Source: Deltaproteobacteria bacterium
GTDB taxonomy: Bacteria; Myxococcota_A; Polyangia; Haliangiales; Haliangiaceae
NCBI GenBank assembly: GCA_029565465.1
Contig: JAKQOD010000766.1
Span: 1-52,579 of the forward strand
DNA: 52,579 bases
Direction of reading: 5' to 3'
In this document: positions 16,694 through 25,593 of the stretch, one piece after another
How positions within the stretch are numbered: position 1 is the stretch's first letter
Layout: each line of letters opens with the position of its first letter
Position numbers and translations under genes: made by a program
Notes under the pieces: model-generated
The model's input: the letters and a program-made list of their open reading frames with translations, nothing else
The model's database searches: none
What the model was told of the DNA's origin: nothing

Positions 16694-17956
16694 ATGGCAC
16701 AGCACTCGCGCATGCCATTCGCCGCTTTGGGACTCTCTTCGCCGTTAGCCAACACCGCTGCCGAGCTTGGCTATAACGAGCCAACACCCGTGCAGGTTGC
16801 CGCGATTCCCGCCGTGTTGCGCGGCGCCGACGTGTGGGCGTGCGCTGCTACGGGGTCGGGCAAAACTGCAGCATTCGTTATGCCGATCTTGGATCGGCTC
16901 AGCGCGCCTCGTGCGACCGCCGAGCGCACGGTCCGCGTCCTCGTGCTTGTACCAACCCGCGAATTGGCCATGCAAATCGCCAGCGCCGTCAAACGTTATG
17001 GTCGCGCGCTGCCACTACAGCTCAAGACCTGTGTGCTGATTGGCGGCGTATCAGAGAATCCGCAGATGATGGCGCTGCGCGGCGGCGCCGATATCGTGAT
17101 TGCCACACCAGGCCGCTTGTTGGACTTGCTCCGCAAAAACGCATTGACACTCGACCATGTACAGGTGCTTGTGCTCGACGAAGCCGACCGCATGCTGTCG
17201 CTTGGTTTTGGCGACGAGCTGGCCGACGTGCGTGGCTTGTTGCCGCCAGTGGTGCAAACCCTGCTGTTCTCGGCAACGTTTCCGCCCAAGGTCAAAGCCC
17301 TCGCTGAAGAATTGTTGCGCGACCCGATGCGTGTGCATGTTGGGCTCGACGAATCACCGCTGCTAGCAACCTTGGCGCAACGCGCGATCGAAACTGATGT
17401 GGCGAAACGCACGCCACTGCTGGTCAATTTGCTGCGCACGCTCGACTGGCCACAGGTGCTGGTCTTTGTCGCTAGCCGTTACGGCGCTGATCATGTGGTC
17501 GAGAAATTGGCCAACGCTCGGATCACCGCAGCTGCGTTGCATGGCGAGCTCAGCCAAGGCCGCCGTACCGATGCGCTGGCCGACTTTAAAGCGCGCCGCA
17601 TTCAAGTGCTGGTTGCCACCGATGTAGCCGCCCGCGGCATCGATATCGCCAGCCTGCCTGTGGTGGTGAACTATGACTTGCCACGCTCGCCGACCGATTA
17701 CCTACATCGGGTTGGTCGTACCGCGCGCGCCGGTGAACTTGGTCTTGCGGTGAACTTGTTAACGGTGGAAAACGATGCGCATTTCCGGCTGATTGAAAAG
17801 CGTCATCAATTTGTGGTGCAACGCGAACAAATCGCGGGTTTCGAACGCACGATCCATACCCCACCAGCGGGCGATCCACACGGTGGCATTAAGGGTAAGC
17901 GTCCGAATAAAAAGGACAAAGCCAGAGCCGCGGCCGCCGCCGCCACGCGCAAGTAG
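16694..17956 (+). CDS. DEAD-box ATP-dependent RNA helicase, RhlE-like
   Basis: Predicted 420-aa RNA helicase that unwinds short duplexes, for example in ribosome assembly or mRNA decay. The Q motif (GYNEPTPVQ) precedes Walker A ATGSGKT (Lys57), PTRELA, TPGR, the DEAD box at residues 162-165, SATFP, ATDVAARGID and HRVGRTARAG. The C-terminal tail is Lys/Arg-rich (GKRPNKKDKARAAAA), a common RNA-binding extension of RhlE-type enzymes. The start could be the first ATG or the one six codons later; neither has a strong ribosome-binding site. Confidence 0.95.
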   Translation: MAQHSRMPFAALGLSSPLANTAAELGYNEPTPVQVAAIPAVLRGADVWACAATGSGKTAAFVMPILDRLSAPRATAERTVRVLVLVPTRELAMQIASAVKRYGRALPLQLKTCVLIGGVSENPQMMALRGGADIVIATPGRLLDLLRKNALTLDHVQVLVLDEADRMLSLGFGDELADVRGLLPPVVQTLLFSATFPPKVKALAEELLRDPMRVHVGLDESPLLATLAQRAIETDVAKRTPLLVNLLRTLDWPQVLVFVASRYGADHVVEKLANARITAAALHGELSQGRRTDALADFKARRIQVLVATDVAARGIDIASLPVVVNYDLPRSPTDYLHRVGRTARAGELGLAVNLLTVENDAHFRLIEKRHQFVVQREQIAGFERTIHTPPAGDPHGGIKGKRPNKKDKARAAAAAATRK

Positions 17957-18022
17957 GCCGCACGCACTGCGTTTATCGTAGCAGGCCTTGAATTGCGTAG
18001 GCGTACCGTCGACAATGGTCTA

Positions 18023-18901
18023 GTGAATCGCCGGTTTGCGTTACTAACTGTTGGCTGCACCGCGTGCAGTTTTTCAGCTAGCAATGGGCCATCCGATAGT
18101 TCCACGAACCGGAACGATGCACGCATCGATGGTCGTGTGGTTGATGCTGCGCTGGTTGATGCACGCATCGACGCTGCTGGCCCACAACGCACCAAAGCTG
18201 GCTTGATCGCGCGCTACGATTTTAATGAGCCCACGGTAAATCCGGCAGGCACAACGATCAAAGACGTATCTGGCATCACGCCAGCCGCCGACCTTGTTTC
18301 GATTGGCCCGATTGCCCTCAATGGCACCTCGCTGCGCACCGCAGGCGCAGTGGCGTTGGTAGATGCGAGCAACAACAATCTCGCGGGCAAGCGCATCACC
18401 GACGCGTGTAAACAAACCAACGAACTCACCGTCGAAGCTTGGCTCAAACAAGACAATCTGCCGCTGACCTCGCGCTACGTTACATTGACGAGCAGTACCG
18501 ATATTCGAGTTAATAACTTCTTCGGTTTGAACAGCGACACACGGGTGCAGGGCACTGTTCGGCTGTCGCAAGCGAATGCGTTTGGCGATGGCGTCAATGA
18601 CGACTTCGGGCTGGTCGCCGCCACCAAACAACTCGTGGTGTTTCGTTATGGCGCGGGCACCTTTAAGCTCGATGTATTCGGCGAGAACAACCGTGAAGTT
18701 CATCGAACCATGTTGCTGCGGGGTGATTTCAGCGCATGGAATAATAACGCAGCGTTTGTCGTGCTCAACACCACGCGCTACGCGGTGCCCGCCGACGCCC
18801 GACCGTTCTCAGGTGAAATCTACTCGTTAGCCATCTATTGCCGAAACCTCACCGACGCTGAAGTTGCCAACGACATGATGGCAGGCTCGGAAGCGCCGTA
18901 G
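18023..18901 (+). CDS. LamG/ConA-like lipoprotein
   Basis: Predicted 292-aa lipoprotein. I chose the GTG at 18023 because a signal peptide with lipobox GCTAC (Cys15) follows directly. Next comes an Asp/Ala-rich linker (VVDAALVDARIDAAG) and then a beta-sandwich domain. This domain begins LIARYDFNEP and contains TVEAWLK and GEIYSLAIYCRNLTDAEV, which is the signature of LamG/concanavalin A-like modules. Such domains bind glycans or proteins at the cell surface. The Asp-Ala linker recurs in several lipoproteins of this window. Confidence 0.8.
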   Translation: MNRRFALLTVGCTACSFSASNGPSDSSTNRNDARIDGRVVDAALVDARIDAAGPQRTKAGLIARYDFNEPTVNPAGTTIKDVSGITPAADLVSIGPIALNGTSLRTAGAVALVDASNNNLAGKRITDACKQTNELTVEAWLKQDNLPLTSRYVTLTSSTDIRVNNFFGLNSDTRVQGTVRLSQANAFGDGVNDDFGLVAATKQLVVFRYGAGTFKLDVFGENNREVHRTMLLRGDFSAWNNNAAFVVLNTTRYAVPADARPFSGEIYSLAIYCRNLTDAEVANDMMAGSEAP

Positions 18902-18929
18902 CGCTAAGAACAGCTCAAACGGCCAGCAG

Positions 18930-20309
18930 CTACAGCACGCGACGCGGCGACACCACGGCGTTGGCAAGCAACAAACCACCGACGAGCGCCGTAGCCGAGA
19001 TGAACATGGCAAACATTGTGTCGACACCAGAGACGGTGTCGCGTGCCAACATGGCGTTCATGCCACGAAACCCCAAGCTGCCTGGCACTAACAGCAACAC
19101 TGCGGGCACCAAGACCACCTGCGCCGGTCGCTGCAACACACGCGCATAAAAGTTGCCGAGGCAACCCATGGCAAATGCACCGATGAGCACACCGAGCTGC
19201 GGGCCAAGCCAACGCGTGCCGTAGCGCGTGCCGAGATAACCTACCGCGCACGCTGCTGCGATCCAGCCAATCACGCGCGGCCGCGCTTTCGCCACGATAC
19301 TCACTGCCACCGCCGAGCACGCCAACGCGATCCACTGTGCATATTCGCCAAGCGCAATCGGCTTCAAGTGCGGAATCCGCCACAAGCCCGCCGCAAGCCG
19401 CTCGCCGAGCGCGACGCCGACCACAAGCTCTAACAACACGATCAACGACGACATCAAGCGCGCCGTGCCGGAAATCAGATTCTTGGTTGCGAGTTCAGTC
19501 ATCGCTACCGTCAGCGTCATGCCAGGCAACAACACAATCAGCGACGCAATTGTTACCAGCGATGCTGAGATCGGCGAGATCAAGCGCGCCGTTGCCGATG
19601 CCGCAAACGCTGCGATGGTGGCGCCCAATAATTCAAACATGCGCGCGCGATCGGTAGTGGCTTTGACGAATAGCCCGACCAAGCCAAGCAGAATCCCAAT
19701 GCATGCAGCAGCGATGACATCGCGCCAACCCCCGCCGAAAAAAACCGCGAGCCCACCAGCCGAAACGCCATTGGCAAGCACCGTTGGCACGGCGCCATAT
19801 TGAGGCGCACGGCCCATAATTTCTGCCAATCGCGTGATGCCATCAGCGGCACTAATTTTTTGCGCCACCACGGCATCGGCCAATTCATCAACTGCGGCCA
19901 GCTTGCTCATGTTGAGCTCACCGGTTTCCACCCGCATCATGCGCGTGCGCAACTCGGCAGGGTTACCGAAGCTCATGATGATTGTCGTTGGGGTTGAAAA
20001 TACTTCAACGTGTAAATCGAGGCGACGACACACAACTTCGATGGCTTCTTCGAGGCGGTGCGCTGGCGTGCCGTAGCGGTGTAAGCCACGCGCAAGCTCC
20101 AGCACAAACCCAATTTCGTCGGAATCAACTTGCGTTACATCCCGGGCGCTCGGCCACATCCGGCCAGTTACCGTCGCCAATTCTTGGCTGGTACGTACGT
20201 CGAGCCCGGTTGGCGGAGTCGACATCGTGCGAGTGCGGCCCACAACTGGCCCCGCCGCAGCAGCAGGCACCGGCATAGTAGCGGCCGACGGGTCCGACGA
20301 ATCCGACAT
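18930..20309 (-). CDS. ThrE-type threonine/serine exporter (fused ThrE/ThrE_2)
   Basis: Predicted 459-aa inner-membrane protein. After a disordered Ala/Pro-rich N-terminus, a cytoplasmic domain with YGTPAHRLEEAIEVVCRRL leads into the ThrE (DUF1212) region. A second hydrophobic block matches the smaller ThrE_2 half, ending with PGSLGFRGM and a final helix. About ten transmembrane segments are visible. YjjP and YjjB split these halves into two proteins in some bacteria; here they are fused as in ThrE. The family exports threonine and serine or related solutes using the proton gradient. Confidence 0.88.
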   Translation of the reverse strand: MSDSSDPSAATMPVPAAAAGPVVGRTRTMSTPPTGLDVRTSQELATVTGRMWPSARDVTQVDSDEIGFVLELARGLHRYGTPAHRLEEAIEVVCRRLDLHVEVFSTPTTIIMSFGNPAELRTRMMRVETGELNMSKLAAVDELADAVVAQKISAADGITRLAEIMGRAPQYGAVPTVLANGVSAGGLAVFFGGGWRDVIAAACIGILLGLVGLFVKATTDRARMFELLGATIAAFAASATARLISPISASLVTIASLIVLLPGMTLTVAMTELATKNLISGTARLMSSLIVLLELVVGVALGERLAAGLWRIPHLKPIALGEYAQWIALACSAVAVSIVAKARPRVIGWIAAACAVGYLGTRYGTRWLGPQLGVLIGAFAMGCLGNFYARVLQRPAQVVLVPAVLLLVPGSLGFRGMNAMLARDTVSGVDTMFAMFISATALVGGLLLANAVVSPRRVL

Positions 20310-20383
20310 GGCGGCATCCTAGCGCTTGCACCGCGGCGCGTCTAATTACGCCGTGGTCTATTGTGCCAGTGCGTTGGTGTTAG

Positions 20384-22885
20384 CTACCACGAGGTGCAAT
20401 CACTGCTACAAATCGCCGGATTTTCTAATGGTGCCTGACAAACACCATCACCGCATCGGGGCCGTAGTGCATCGCATTGCGCCACTGGCAGCGACGGTGG
20501 ACAACGCGGATCGCAGCGCCACCAGCAATCTGGATCGTCACAACCAACAGCGCCATCAGCATCGCTGTCTTCGGCACCAAGCTCACATCGTTCGCGTAGC
20601 GAATTGGTCGGCGCCAGCGCGGTTTGCCATAGGCTGCTGCTATCGCCCGAGATCAACGAAGCAGTGCTGCTGCGGTAGGTCAGCGCCGGTGTAACTGTAA
20701 AGTGGGTAACGCGTTCACGATTCCAATGTACACCATCAAAATGGTAGGCATCCGCGCCGTTGCCGGCGAGCGATGCCACCGCCACCCCACGAACCCAGTC
20801 GGTCGTCAGGCGAGCACCAACGGGTGGAGGTGTGCCAGCGGTGGCAGTCACATCCGTCCAGCTGCCTTGGGCAAACGTCCAGGTGTCGCTGAGTGCGGCA
20901 CCCGACAGATTGGTACCGCCGTGCAATACGACCATACCAGTCGGCAACACGGCTAAGGCCGGTGCTTGTCGCCAAAGCCCAGGAAACGGCGCTACCGCCG
21001 TCCAGGCACCACTGGCAAATTGAAAGAACTTCGTGCCATCAAACCCGTACGCGGTATCTCGCACCACATCGCCCGCCAACGCAGTAAGGCGTGTCTCATC
21101 AGGCACCTGATCGACGCGCCATGCAGTGCCATCAAACCGAGCGGTTGAGGTTTCATCACACACGACGAACAGCTCGGAGAATGAAGCCGTAATCGTCGAT
21201 TGCGGGCACATGCTGCGTGCAATCGGTCGCCACGTGAAGCCGTCGTGTGCCTCCCACATCTCGCCCATCAGCGAGTTGACGCCGCGGCCACTTGCGTACA
21301 CTTGTGCGTTGCGCGGCAAATAAGCTAGTTCACGAATCCCCGTGATTGCGAAATTATTTTCAAGCGCGGCGCTACCACCAGTGTCCACCAACGTGCCACG
21401 CATCCGCAGCGTTGCGCCTTCATACCCAACAAGTGCATTACCTTTGGCCGCAAGCTGAACAAGACCACTCACTTCAAGCGCCACCTGCCATTGGCCGGTG
21501 TTGCGCCGATATATGCGCGTCGAGCAAACTGGGGTACCACCGAACGCAATGCAACCGTTAGCGAGCGCAAACGTAGCCTGCGCTGTGCTCCATACTTCAA
21601 ACGAATTGCCGCTATACACCCCTACACTACCGGCTTCCGCGACCCAACCAGTTGCGGTCAACCGCGCACTTCCCGAGCCAACGCAGGCGATCGCGTGTTC
21701 TTGCGGCAGGTAGCCAAGCCCCCGACAGCTACGCGGGGTTTGCTCGAACCGTAACCAAGCGGTGCCGTCGAACAACCACGTGCCAAGTTCATTCGTAAGT
21801 ACGACGCGGTCACGGTCACGGTCGTACGCAATTGGCCCGGGCACCATCGCGGTCGTGCCCACCAATTCAAACCACTGGCTGCCATCAAACGCCCAGGTTG
21901 CAAATGTTGAGCCTTGACCCAACACTGCAATGACGCGTTGCCTTGGGACGTCGTAGGCAAGCGAGGCCGTTGCTGCGCTGGGCAGAAGCGCATCGGTCCG
22001 CACCCGCCAGCCTTGCTCATCAAATAGCCATGTTTGTAGTGCACCCGCTTCGTCGCGTCGCAGCGCGAGCGTATCTTGGGCGCGTTGCACCGCCACGATC
22101 AATTGCCCAGGTTGGGCCGCAGCACGAAAGCTAACCAAGATCTCGCGCTCGCACGTGTTGCTGCAGCCGTCCGCCGCTAACGTCCGGCGGTCGTCGCAGC
22201 TTTCGCCAGTGGCAAAATCTACATAGTCATTGCCGCAGGTTTCGCCCGACAAACAGTCAAACGAACAACCATCGCCACTGCGTTGATTGCCATCATCGCA
22301 ATATTCGGCTGAGTCAATGATGCCGTCGCCACAGCGCGCGACCGTGCAGTCCCTGCGACACGTTGCACCCGGGTCCTGGCTGTTCGCATCACCGAGGTCG
22401 CATTGCTCGCTACGCTGCGTATCAACGATGCCGTCGCCGCAGCGTGGCAGTTGACAGTTACGATGACAATCGTCAGCGTCATCAGCATTGCCATCATCGC
22501 ACGCTTCGCCTTGTGCAACGTCGGTGTAGCCATTGCCACATTGTTCGTTCGACGTGCAGTCCGCGTTACAGCCATCGCCGGCATCGCGATTGGTATCGGC
22601 GCACGCTTCGTCGCTCGCGTGGTTGATGCGGCCGGTTCCGCAACCCACTGCAACGCAAATCTGCGCTTCGCATTCACCTAGCGTTACACCTTCAAAGTTG
22701 CACGGCATACCGTCGGCAAGGGGTGCACATGCTGCAACGGCAGCAGGCGCAACACACTGCTCGGCGTAACAAACCGTCGAGGTCGGGCATAACGATTCGC
22801 CACAAAGCGTCAGCTCAGATTGGACGCAAGCGCTCCCGCTCAGCACCAGCAACGTTAGCAATGTAACTGGCCAGGTTCGACGCAT
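20384..22885 (-). CDS. Large Cys-rich lipoprotein: DUF4215-type repeats plus propeller-like region
   Basis: Predicted 833-aa lipoprotein, third gene of a three-gene operon. The ATG at 22885 starts a signal peptide with lipobox LSGSAC (Cys20). The N-terminal third has about five tandem repeats of the CGDGIIDSAEYCDDGN / GDGCSFDC kind (DUF4215, myxobacterial). The middle is a long beta-rich region with repeated TWLFDG-x-x-W strands, resembling Kelch/galactose-oxidase blades. The C-terminus closes with another Cys cluster (CGDGVCQAPLENPAICSSDC). It lies 52 bases downstream of a multiheme lipoprotein gene and probably works with it at the cell surface, perhaps as an adhesin or scaffold. Confidence 0.85.
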   Translation of the reverse strand: MRRTWPVTLLTLLVLSGSACVQSELTLCGESLCPTSTVCYAEQCVAPAAVAACAPLADGMPCNFEGVTLGECEAQICVAVGCGTGRINHASDEACADTNRDAGDGCNADCTSNEQCGNGYTDVAQGEACDDGNADDADDCHRNCQLPRCGDGIVDTQRSEQCDLGDANSQDPGATCRRDCTVARCGDGIIDSAEYCDDGNQRSGDGCSFDCLSGETCGNDYVDFATGESCDDRRTLAADGCSNTCEREILVSFRAAAQPGQLIVAVQRAQDTLALRRDEAGALQTWLFDEQGWRVRTDALLPSAATASLAYDVPRQRVIAVLGQGSTFATWAFDGSQWFELVGTTAMVPGPIAYDRDRDRVVLTNELGTWLFDGTAWLRFEQTPRSCRGLGYLPQEHAIACVGSGSARLTATGWVAEAGSVGVYSGNSFEVWSTAQATFALANGCIAFGGTPVCSTRIYRRNTGQWQVALEVSGLVQLAAKGNALVGYEGATLRMRGTLVDTGGSAALENNFAITGIRELAYLPRNAQVYASGRGVNSLMGEMWEAHDGFTWRPIARSMCPQSTITASFSELFVVCDETSTARFDGTAWRVDQVPDETRLTALAGDVVRDTAYGFDGTKFFQFASGAWTAVAPFPGLWRQAPALAVLPTGMVVLHGGTNLSGAALSDTWTFAQGSWTDVTATAGTPPPVGARLTTDWVRGVAVASLAGNGADAYHFDGVHWNRERVTHFTVTPALTYRSSTASLISGDSSSLWQTALAPTNSLRERCELGAEDSDADGAVGCDDPDCWWRCDPRCPPSLPVAQCDALRPRCGDGVCQAPLENPAICSSDCTSW

Positions 22886-22937
22886 GAACCAGCGTAACGT
22901 AGGTCGCAACGCGGTTCAATGTAGGTGCACGTGTGGG

Positions 22938-24149
22938 CTACCAGCGCTCGGTGCCGTGGCAACCCGTGTTGGCACACGTGCGCGCGGTCGCATCAAACGT
23001 GCCGTTCGCCATCTTGATTTCGTGCACGCCGTTGATGTGCAGCTTGGCGTCGATAATTTTCTGTTGCGCGTTGATCACCGCGCCGTGGCATTCGTTGCAC
23101 GTCATGTCTTCGCCTTGGATATGCAAGCGATGGCGGCCCGACATACCCGTGCCACTGGTTGGGTGGCACGAGGTGCACTCTTTAGCGCCCGGCACATTCC
23201 ACACTACCGTCCCAGTATTGCCACGACCGTTGCTGTGACAATAGTTGTTGCTGCAGGTCAAGGTTGTGCGGGTGTACACACCTGCGGGATTCAACGTGTC
23301 GAATTTCACTTCGGCAATGTTGTCGCCGTCGCGATGGCGCAATTCAGCGTCGGTGATTGGCACCAAGTGACAGCTCGAACATGCAATTTCGCGGTGCCAG
23401 TCCGACGGCCCTTGGTGTTTCGCGTGCGCGCCAACGCGTGGCGATGTATTGGCGGTGTTACCAGCCAGATCCTTGGGCGGCGCTGAGCTCGTTGCGGAGC
23501 CGTGACACGATGAGCAACCAGCACCGACGCTATTGTCAACGTCGACGACGCCATTGACATGGCTCAACGGATCACGAAACGACGTGTTGCCATTTTCCAT
23601 CGTTGGATGGCACTTCGCGCAATCCTGGTCATCGGGGTGAGGCGCCGGCGGCGGCTTGCCATGGCAGCTACCACACGTTACTTGGGTGCCATCAACCTTC
23701 GTCCAGGTTGGGGTCGGCGCGGAGCCGCCTACCGCTGTGCTGCCATGACATTCCGACGCACAGGTGGTGCCGTTCCATGTCGATGCAGCCCGAATACTAA
23801 ATTTCACTTCGGCTTTACCGTCGCCGTCCATGTGGCCTGGCGAATTCACTTCGGACGGCACCACGTGGCAATCCGCGCACAAGATCGGCGCATGCCATGT
23901 CGAAGCTTTGCTCAAGTGCGTGGCATGCGCGCCAACGCCAACCGCCGTAGTTTCGGTAACACCACTGAGGCTCTTCGGTGGCGCGTTGCTCACGTCGTTG
24001 CCGTGACAGGCCGCAGCGCAGCCAGCTAGCGGTTCGCGGTTTGGTGGTGGTGGGTCGGTCGACGGCGCATCATTGCCATCGACCAAACACGACATCAGAC
24101 CAGCAATACCGAAAAGAAACGGCGCATAGCGCTTAGTAAATTGCCCCAC
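22938..24149 (-). CDS. Multiheme (11 CxnCH motifs) outer-membrane lipoprotein, copy A
   Basis: Predicted 403-aa lipoprotein with lipobox AGLMSC (Cys21, then Leu). Eleven haem-attachment-like motifs are present: seven CxxCH (for example CADCH, CGSCH, CAKCH), two CxxxCH (CAAACH, CASECH) and two CxxxxCH (CSNNYCH, CANTGCH). This mixture matches the Geobacter CxxxxCH...CXXCH family (TIGR01904-like). Extra His residues (AHATH, GRHRLH) could be distal ligands. The GTG start aligns with that of copy B, and both proteins are exactly 403 aa. Such proteins carry electrons across or outside the outer membrane. It is the middle gene of an operon. Confidence 0.85.
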   Translation of the reverse strand: MGQFTKRYAPFLFGIAGLMSCLVDGNDAPSTDPPPPNREPLAGCAAACHGNDVSNAPPKSLSGVTETTAVGVGAHATHLSKASTWHAPILCADCHVVPSEVNSPGHMDGDGKAEVKFSIRAASTWNGTTCASECHGSTAVGGSAPTPTWTKVDGTQVTCGSCHGKPPPAPHPDDQDCAKCHPTMENGNTSFRDPLSHVNGVVDVDNSVGAGCSSCHGSATSSAPPKDLAGNTANTSPRVGAHAKHQGPSDWHREIACSSCHLVPITDAELRHRDGDNIAEVKFDTLNPAGVYTRTTLTCSNNYCHSNGRGNTGTVVWNVPGAKECTSCHPTSGTGMSGRHRLHIQGEDMTCNECHGAVINAQQKIIDAKLHINGVHEIKMANGTFDATARTCANTGCHGTERW

Positions 24150-24199
24150 GGCGCCATCGTAACCGAATCCAAGGTGCTTTGGGAAACTTCGCGCAGCCG

Positions 24200-25411
24200 T
24201 TACCAGCGTTCGGTCTCGTGGCAGCCCGTGTTAGCACACGTGCGTGCCGCAGCATCAAACGTGCCGTTCGCCATCTTGATTTCATGCACCCCGTTGATGT
24301 GCAAGTTGGCGTTGATGATCATCTGCTGTGCGTTGACGACGGTGCCATGGCACTCGCTGCACTTCATCCGTTCATCAGAAATGTGCTTACGATGACGCCC
24401 CGACATGCCAGAACCATTGGTTGGGTGACATGATGTGCAGGTCTTGGCGCCGGGTGCGTTCCACACCACGGTGCCGTTGTTGCCGCGGCCGTTGCCGTGG
24501 CAGTAGCTAGTGCTGCACGTCGAGGTGGCACGGGTAAACACGCCAGCTGGATTGAGCTGGTCAAACTTTACTTCGGCAATGTTATCGCCGTCGCGGTGAC
24601 GCGAATCACCGTCGGTGACCGGCACCAGGTGGCAACTTGTGCAAGCAATTTCGCGGTGCCAGGTTGAAGCTCCCGCGTGTTTTTCGTGAGCGCCAACCCG
24701 TGGCGACGTGTTGGCCGTGTTGCCGGCGAGATCTTTTGGTGGCGCCGAGCTGGCAGCCGAGCCGTGACATGACGAGCAACCGCCGCTGACACTTGGGTCG
24801 ACATCGACGACGCCGTTGATGTGGCTCATTGGATCGCGAAATGTCTGATTGCCGTTTTCCATGGTGGGATGGCACTTCGCACAATTTTGATCATCTGGGT
24901 GCGGTGCTGGCGGTGGCTTGCCATGGCAGCTGCCGCAGGTCACCTGGGTGCCATCAACTTGCGTCCATATTGGATTCGGTGCGCTGCCACCAAGCTCGGC
25001 GCTGCCGTGACACGCCGATTGGCACGTGGTGCCGTTCCACGTCGCGGCCGCTTTCATACTAAAGATAACCTCGGCTTTGTTGTCGCCGTCGTCTTTGTGG
25101 CCTGGCGCGTTTACCGAGGCTGGCACCACGTGGCAATCGGCGCACAACACCGGCGCATGCCAGGTGGACGCGACTCCAACATGGGTTGCGTGCGCGCCAA
25201 CGCCAACCGATGTTGTTGCCATCGAGCCGTTCAGACTCCTCGGCGGTGCGTTGTTGGTATCGAGGCCGTGACACATGATGGCGCAGCCGGTCTGGCGATC
25301 TGCATTGGGAGGCCGCGGGTCCGTCGATGGAGTGTCGGGAGTATCGACCAGGCAAGCGACCAAGCCAACCATACCGACCGTCAACAGATTACGTTTTGCG
25401 ATGTTGCCCAC
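24200..25411 (-). CDS. Multiheme (11 CxnCH motifs) outer-membrane lipoprotein, copy B
   Basis: Tandem paralogue of copy A and first gene of the operon, 403 aa from the GTG at 25411 (a TTG two codons upstream is possible). The lipobox is VGLVAC (Cys20). It has the same eleven motifs in the same order and spacing, with CxxxCH at CAIMCH and CQSACH and CxxxxCH at CSTSYCH and CANTGCH. By eye roughly three quarters of the residues are identical to copy A, and the C-terminal HINGVHEIKMANGTFDA segment is the same. Conservation of every haem-type motif suggests that both copies are functional, not that one is decaying. Confidence 0.85.
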   Translation of the reverse strand: MGNIAKRNLLTVGMVGLVACLVDTPDTPSTDPRPPNADRQTGCAIMCHGLDTNNAPPRSLNGSMATTSVGVGAHATHVGVASTWHAPVLCADCHVVPASVNAPGHKDDGDNKAEVIFSMKAAATWNGTTCQSACHGSAELGGSAPNPIWTQVDGTQVTCGSCHGKPPPAPHPDDQNCAKCHPTMENGNQTFRDPMSHINGVVDVDPSVSGGCSSCHGSAASSAPPKDLAGNTANTSPRVGAHEKHAGASTWHREIACTSCHLVPVTDGDSRHRDGDNIAEVKFDQLNPAGVFTRATSTCSTSYCHGNGRGNNGTVVWNAPGAKTCTSCHPTNGSGMSGRHRKHISDERMKCSECHGTVVNAQQMIINANLHINGVHEIKMANGTFDAAARTCANTGCHETERW

Positions 25412-25552
25412 GACCAAACACTAAACTGATCACGGCTTGGATTTTTGCGAAAAGTGAAACTTCGCAGTGTACATTTTGTGCGCAACACCGTCGGAGAATC
25501 GACTTTGTTGGCAACATTGGTGAGGTGCTTTACAGCTAGGCCTCAATGGCAG

Positions 25553-25578
25553 CAAAACCTGTGCAGCAAATTGCACAG
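25553..25578 (-). terminator. Intrinsic-terminator-like hairpin after the HD gene
   Basis: On the minus strand CTGTGCA, six-base loop, TGCACAG is followed by GTTTTG, 16 bases after the HD-domain gene stop. A 7-bp stem with a short T run is a weak but plausible terminator that would separate this gene from the haem operon. Confidence 0.45.
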
Positions 25579-25593
25579 TGCAACCTGCTGCGA

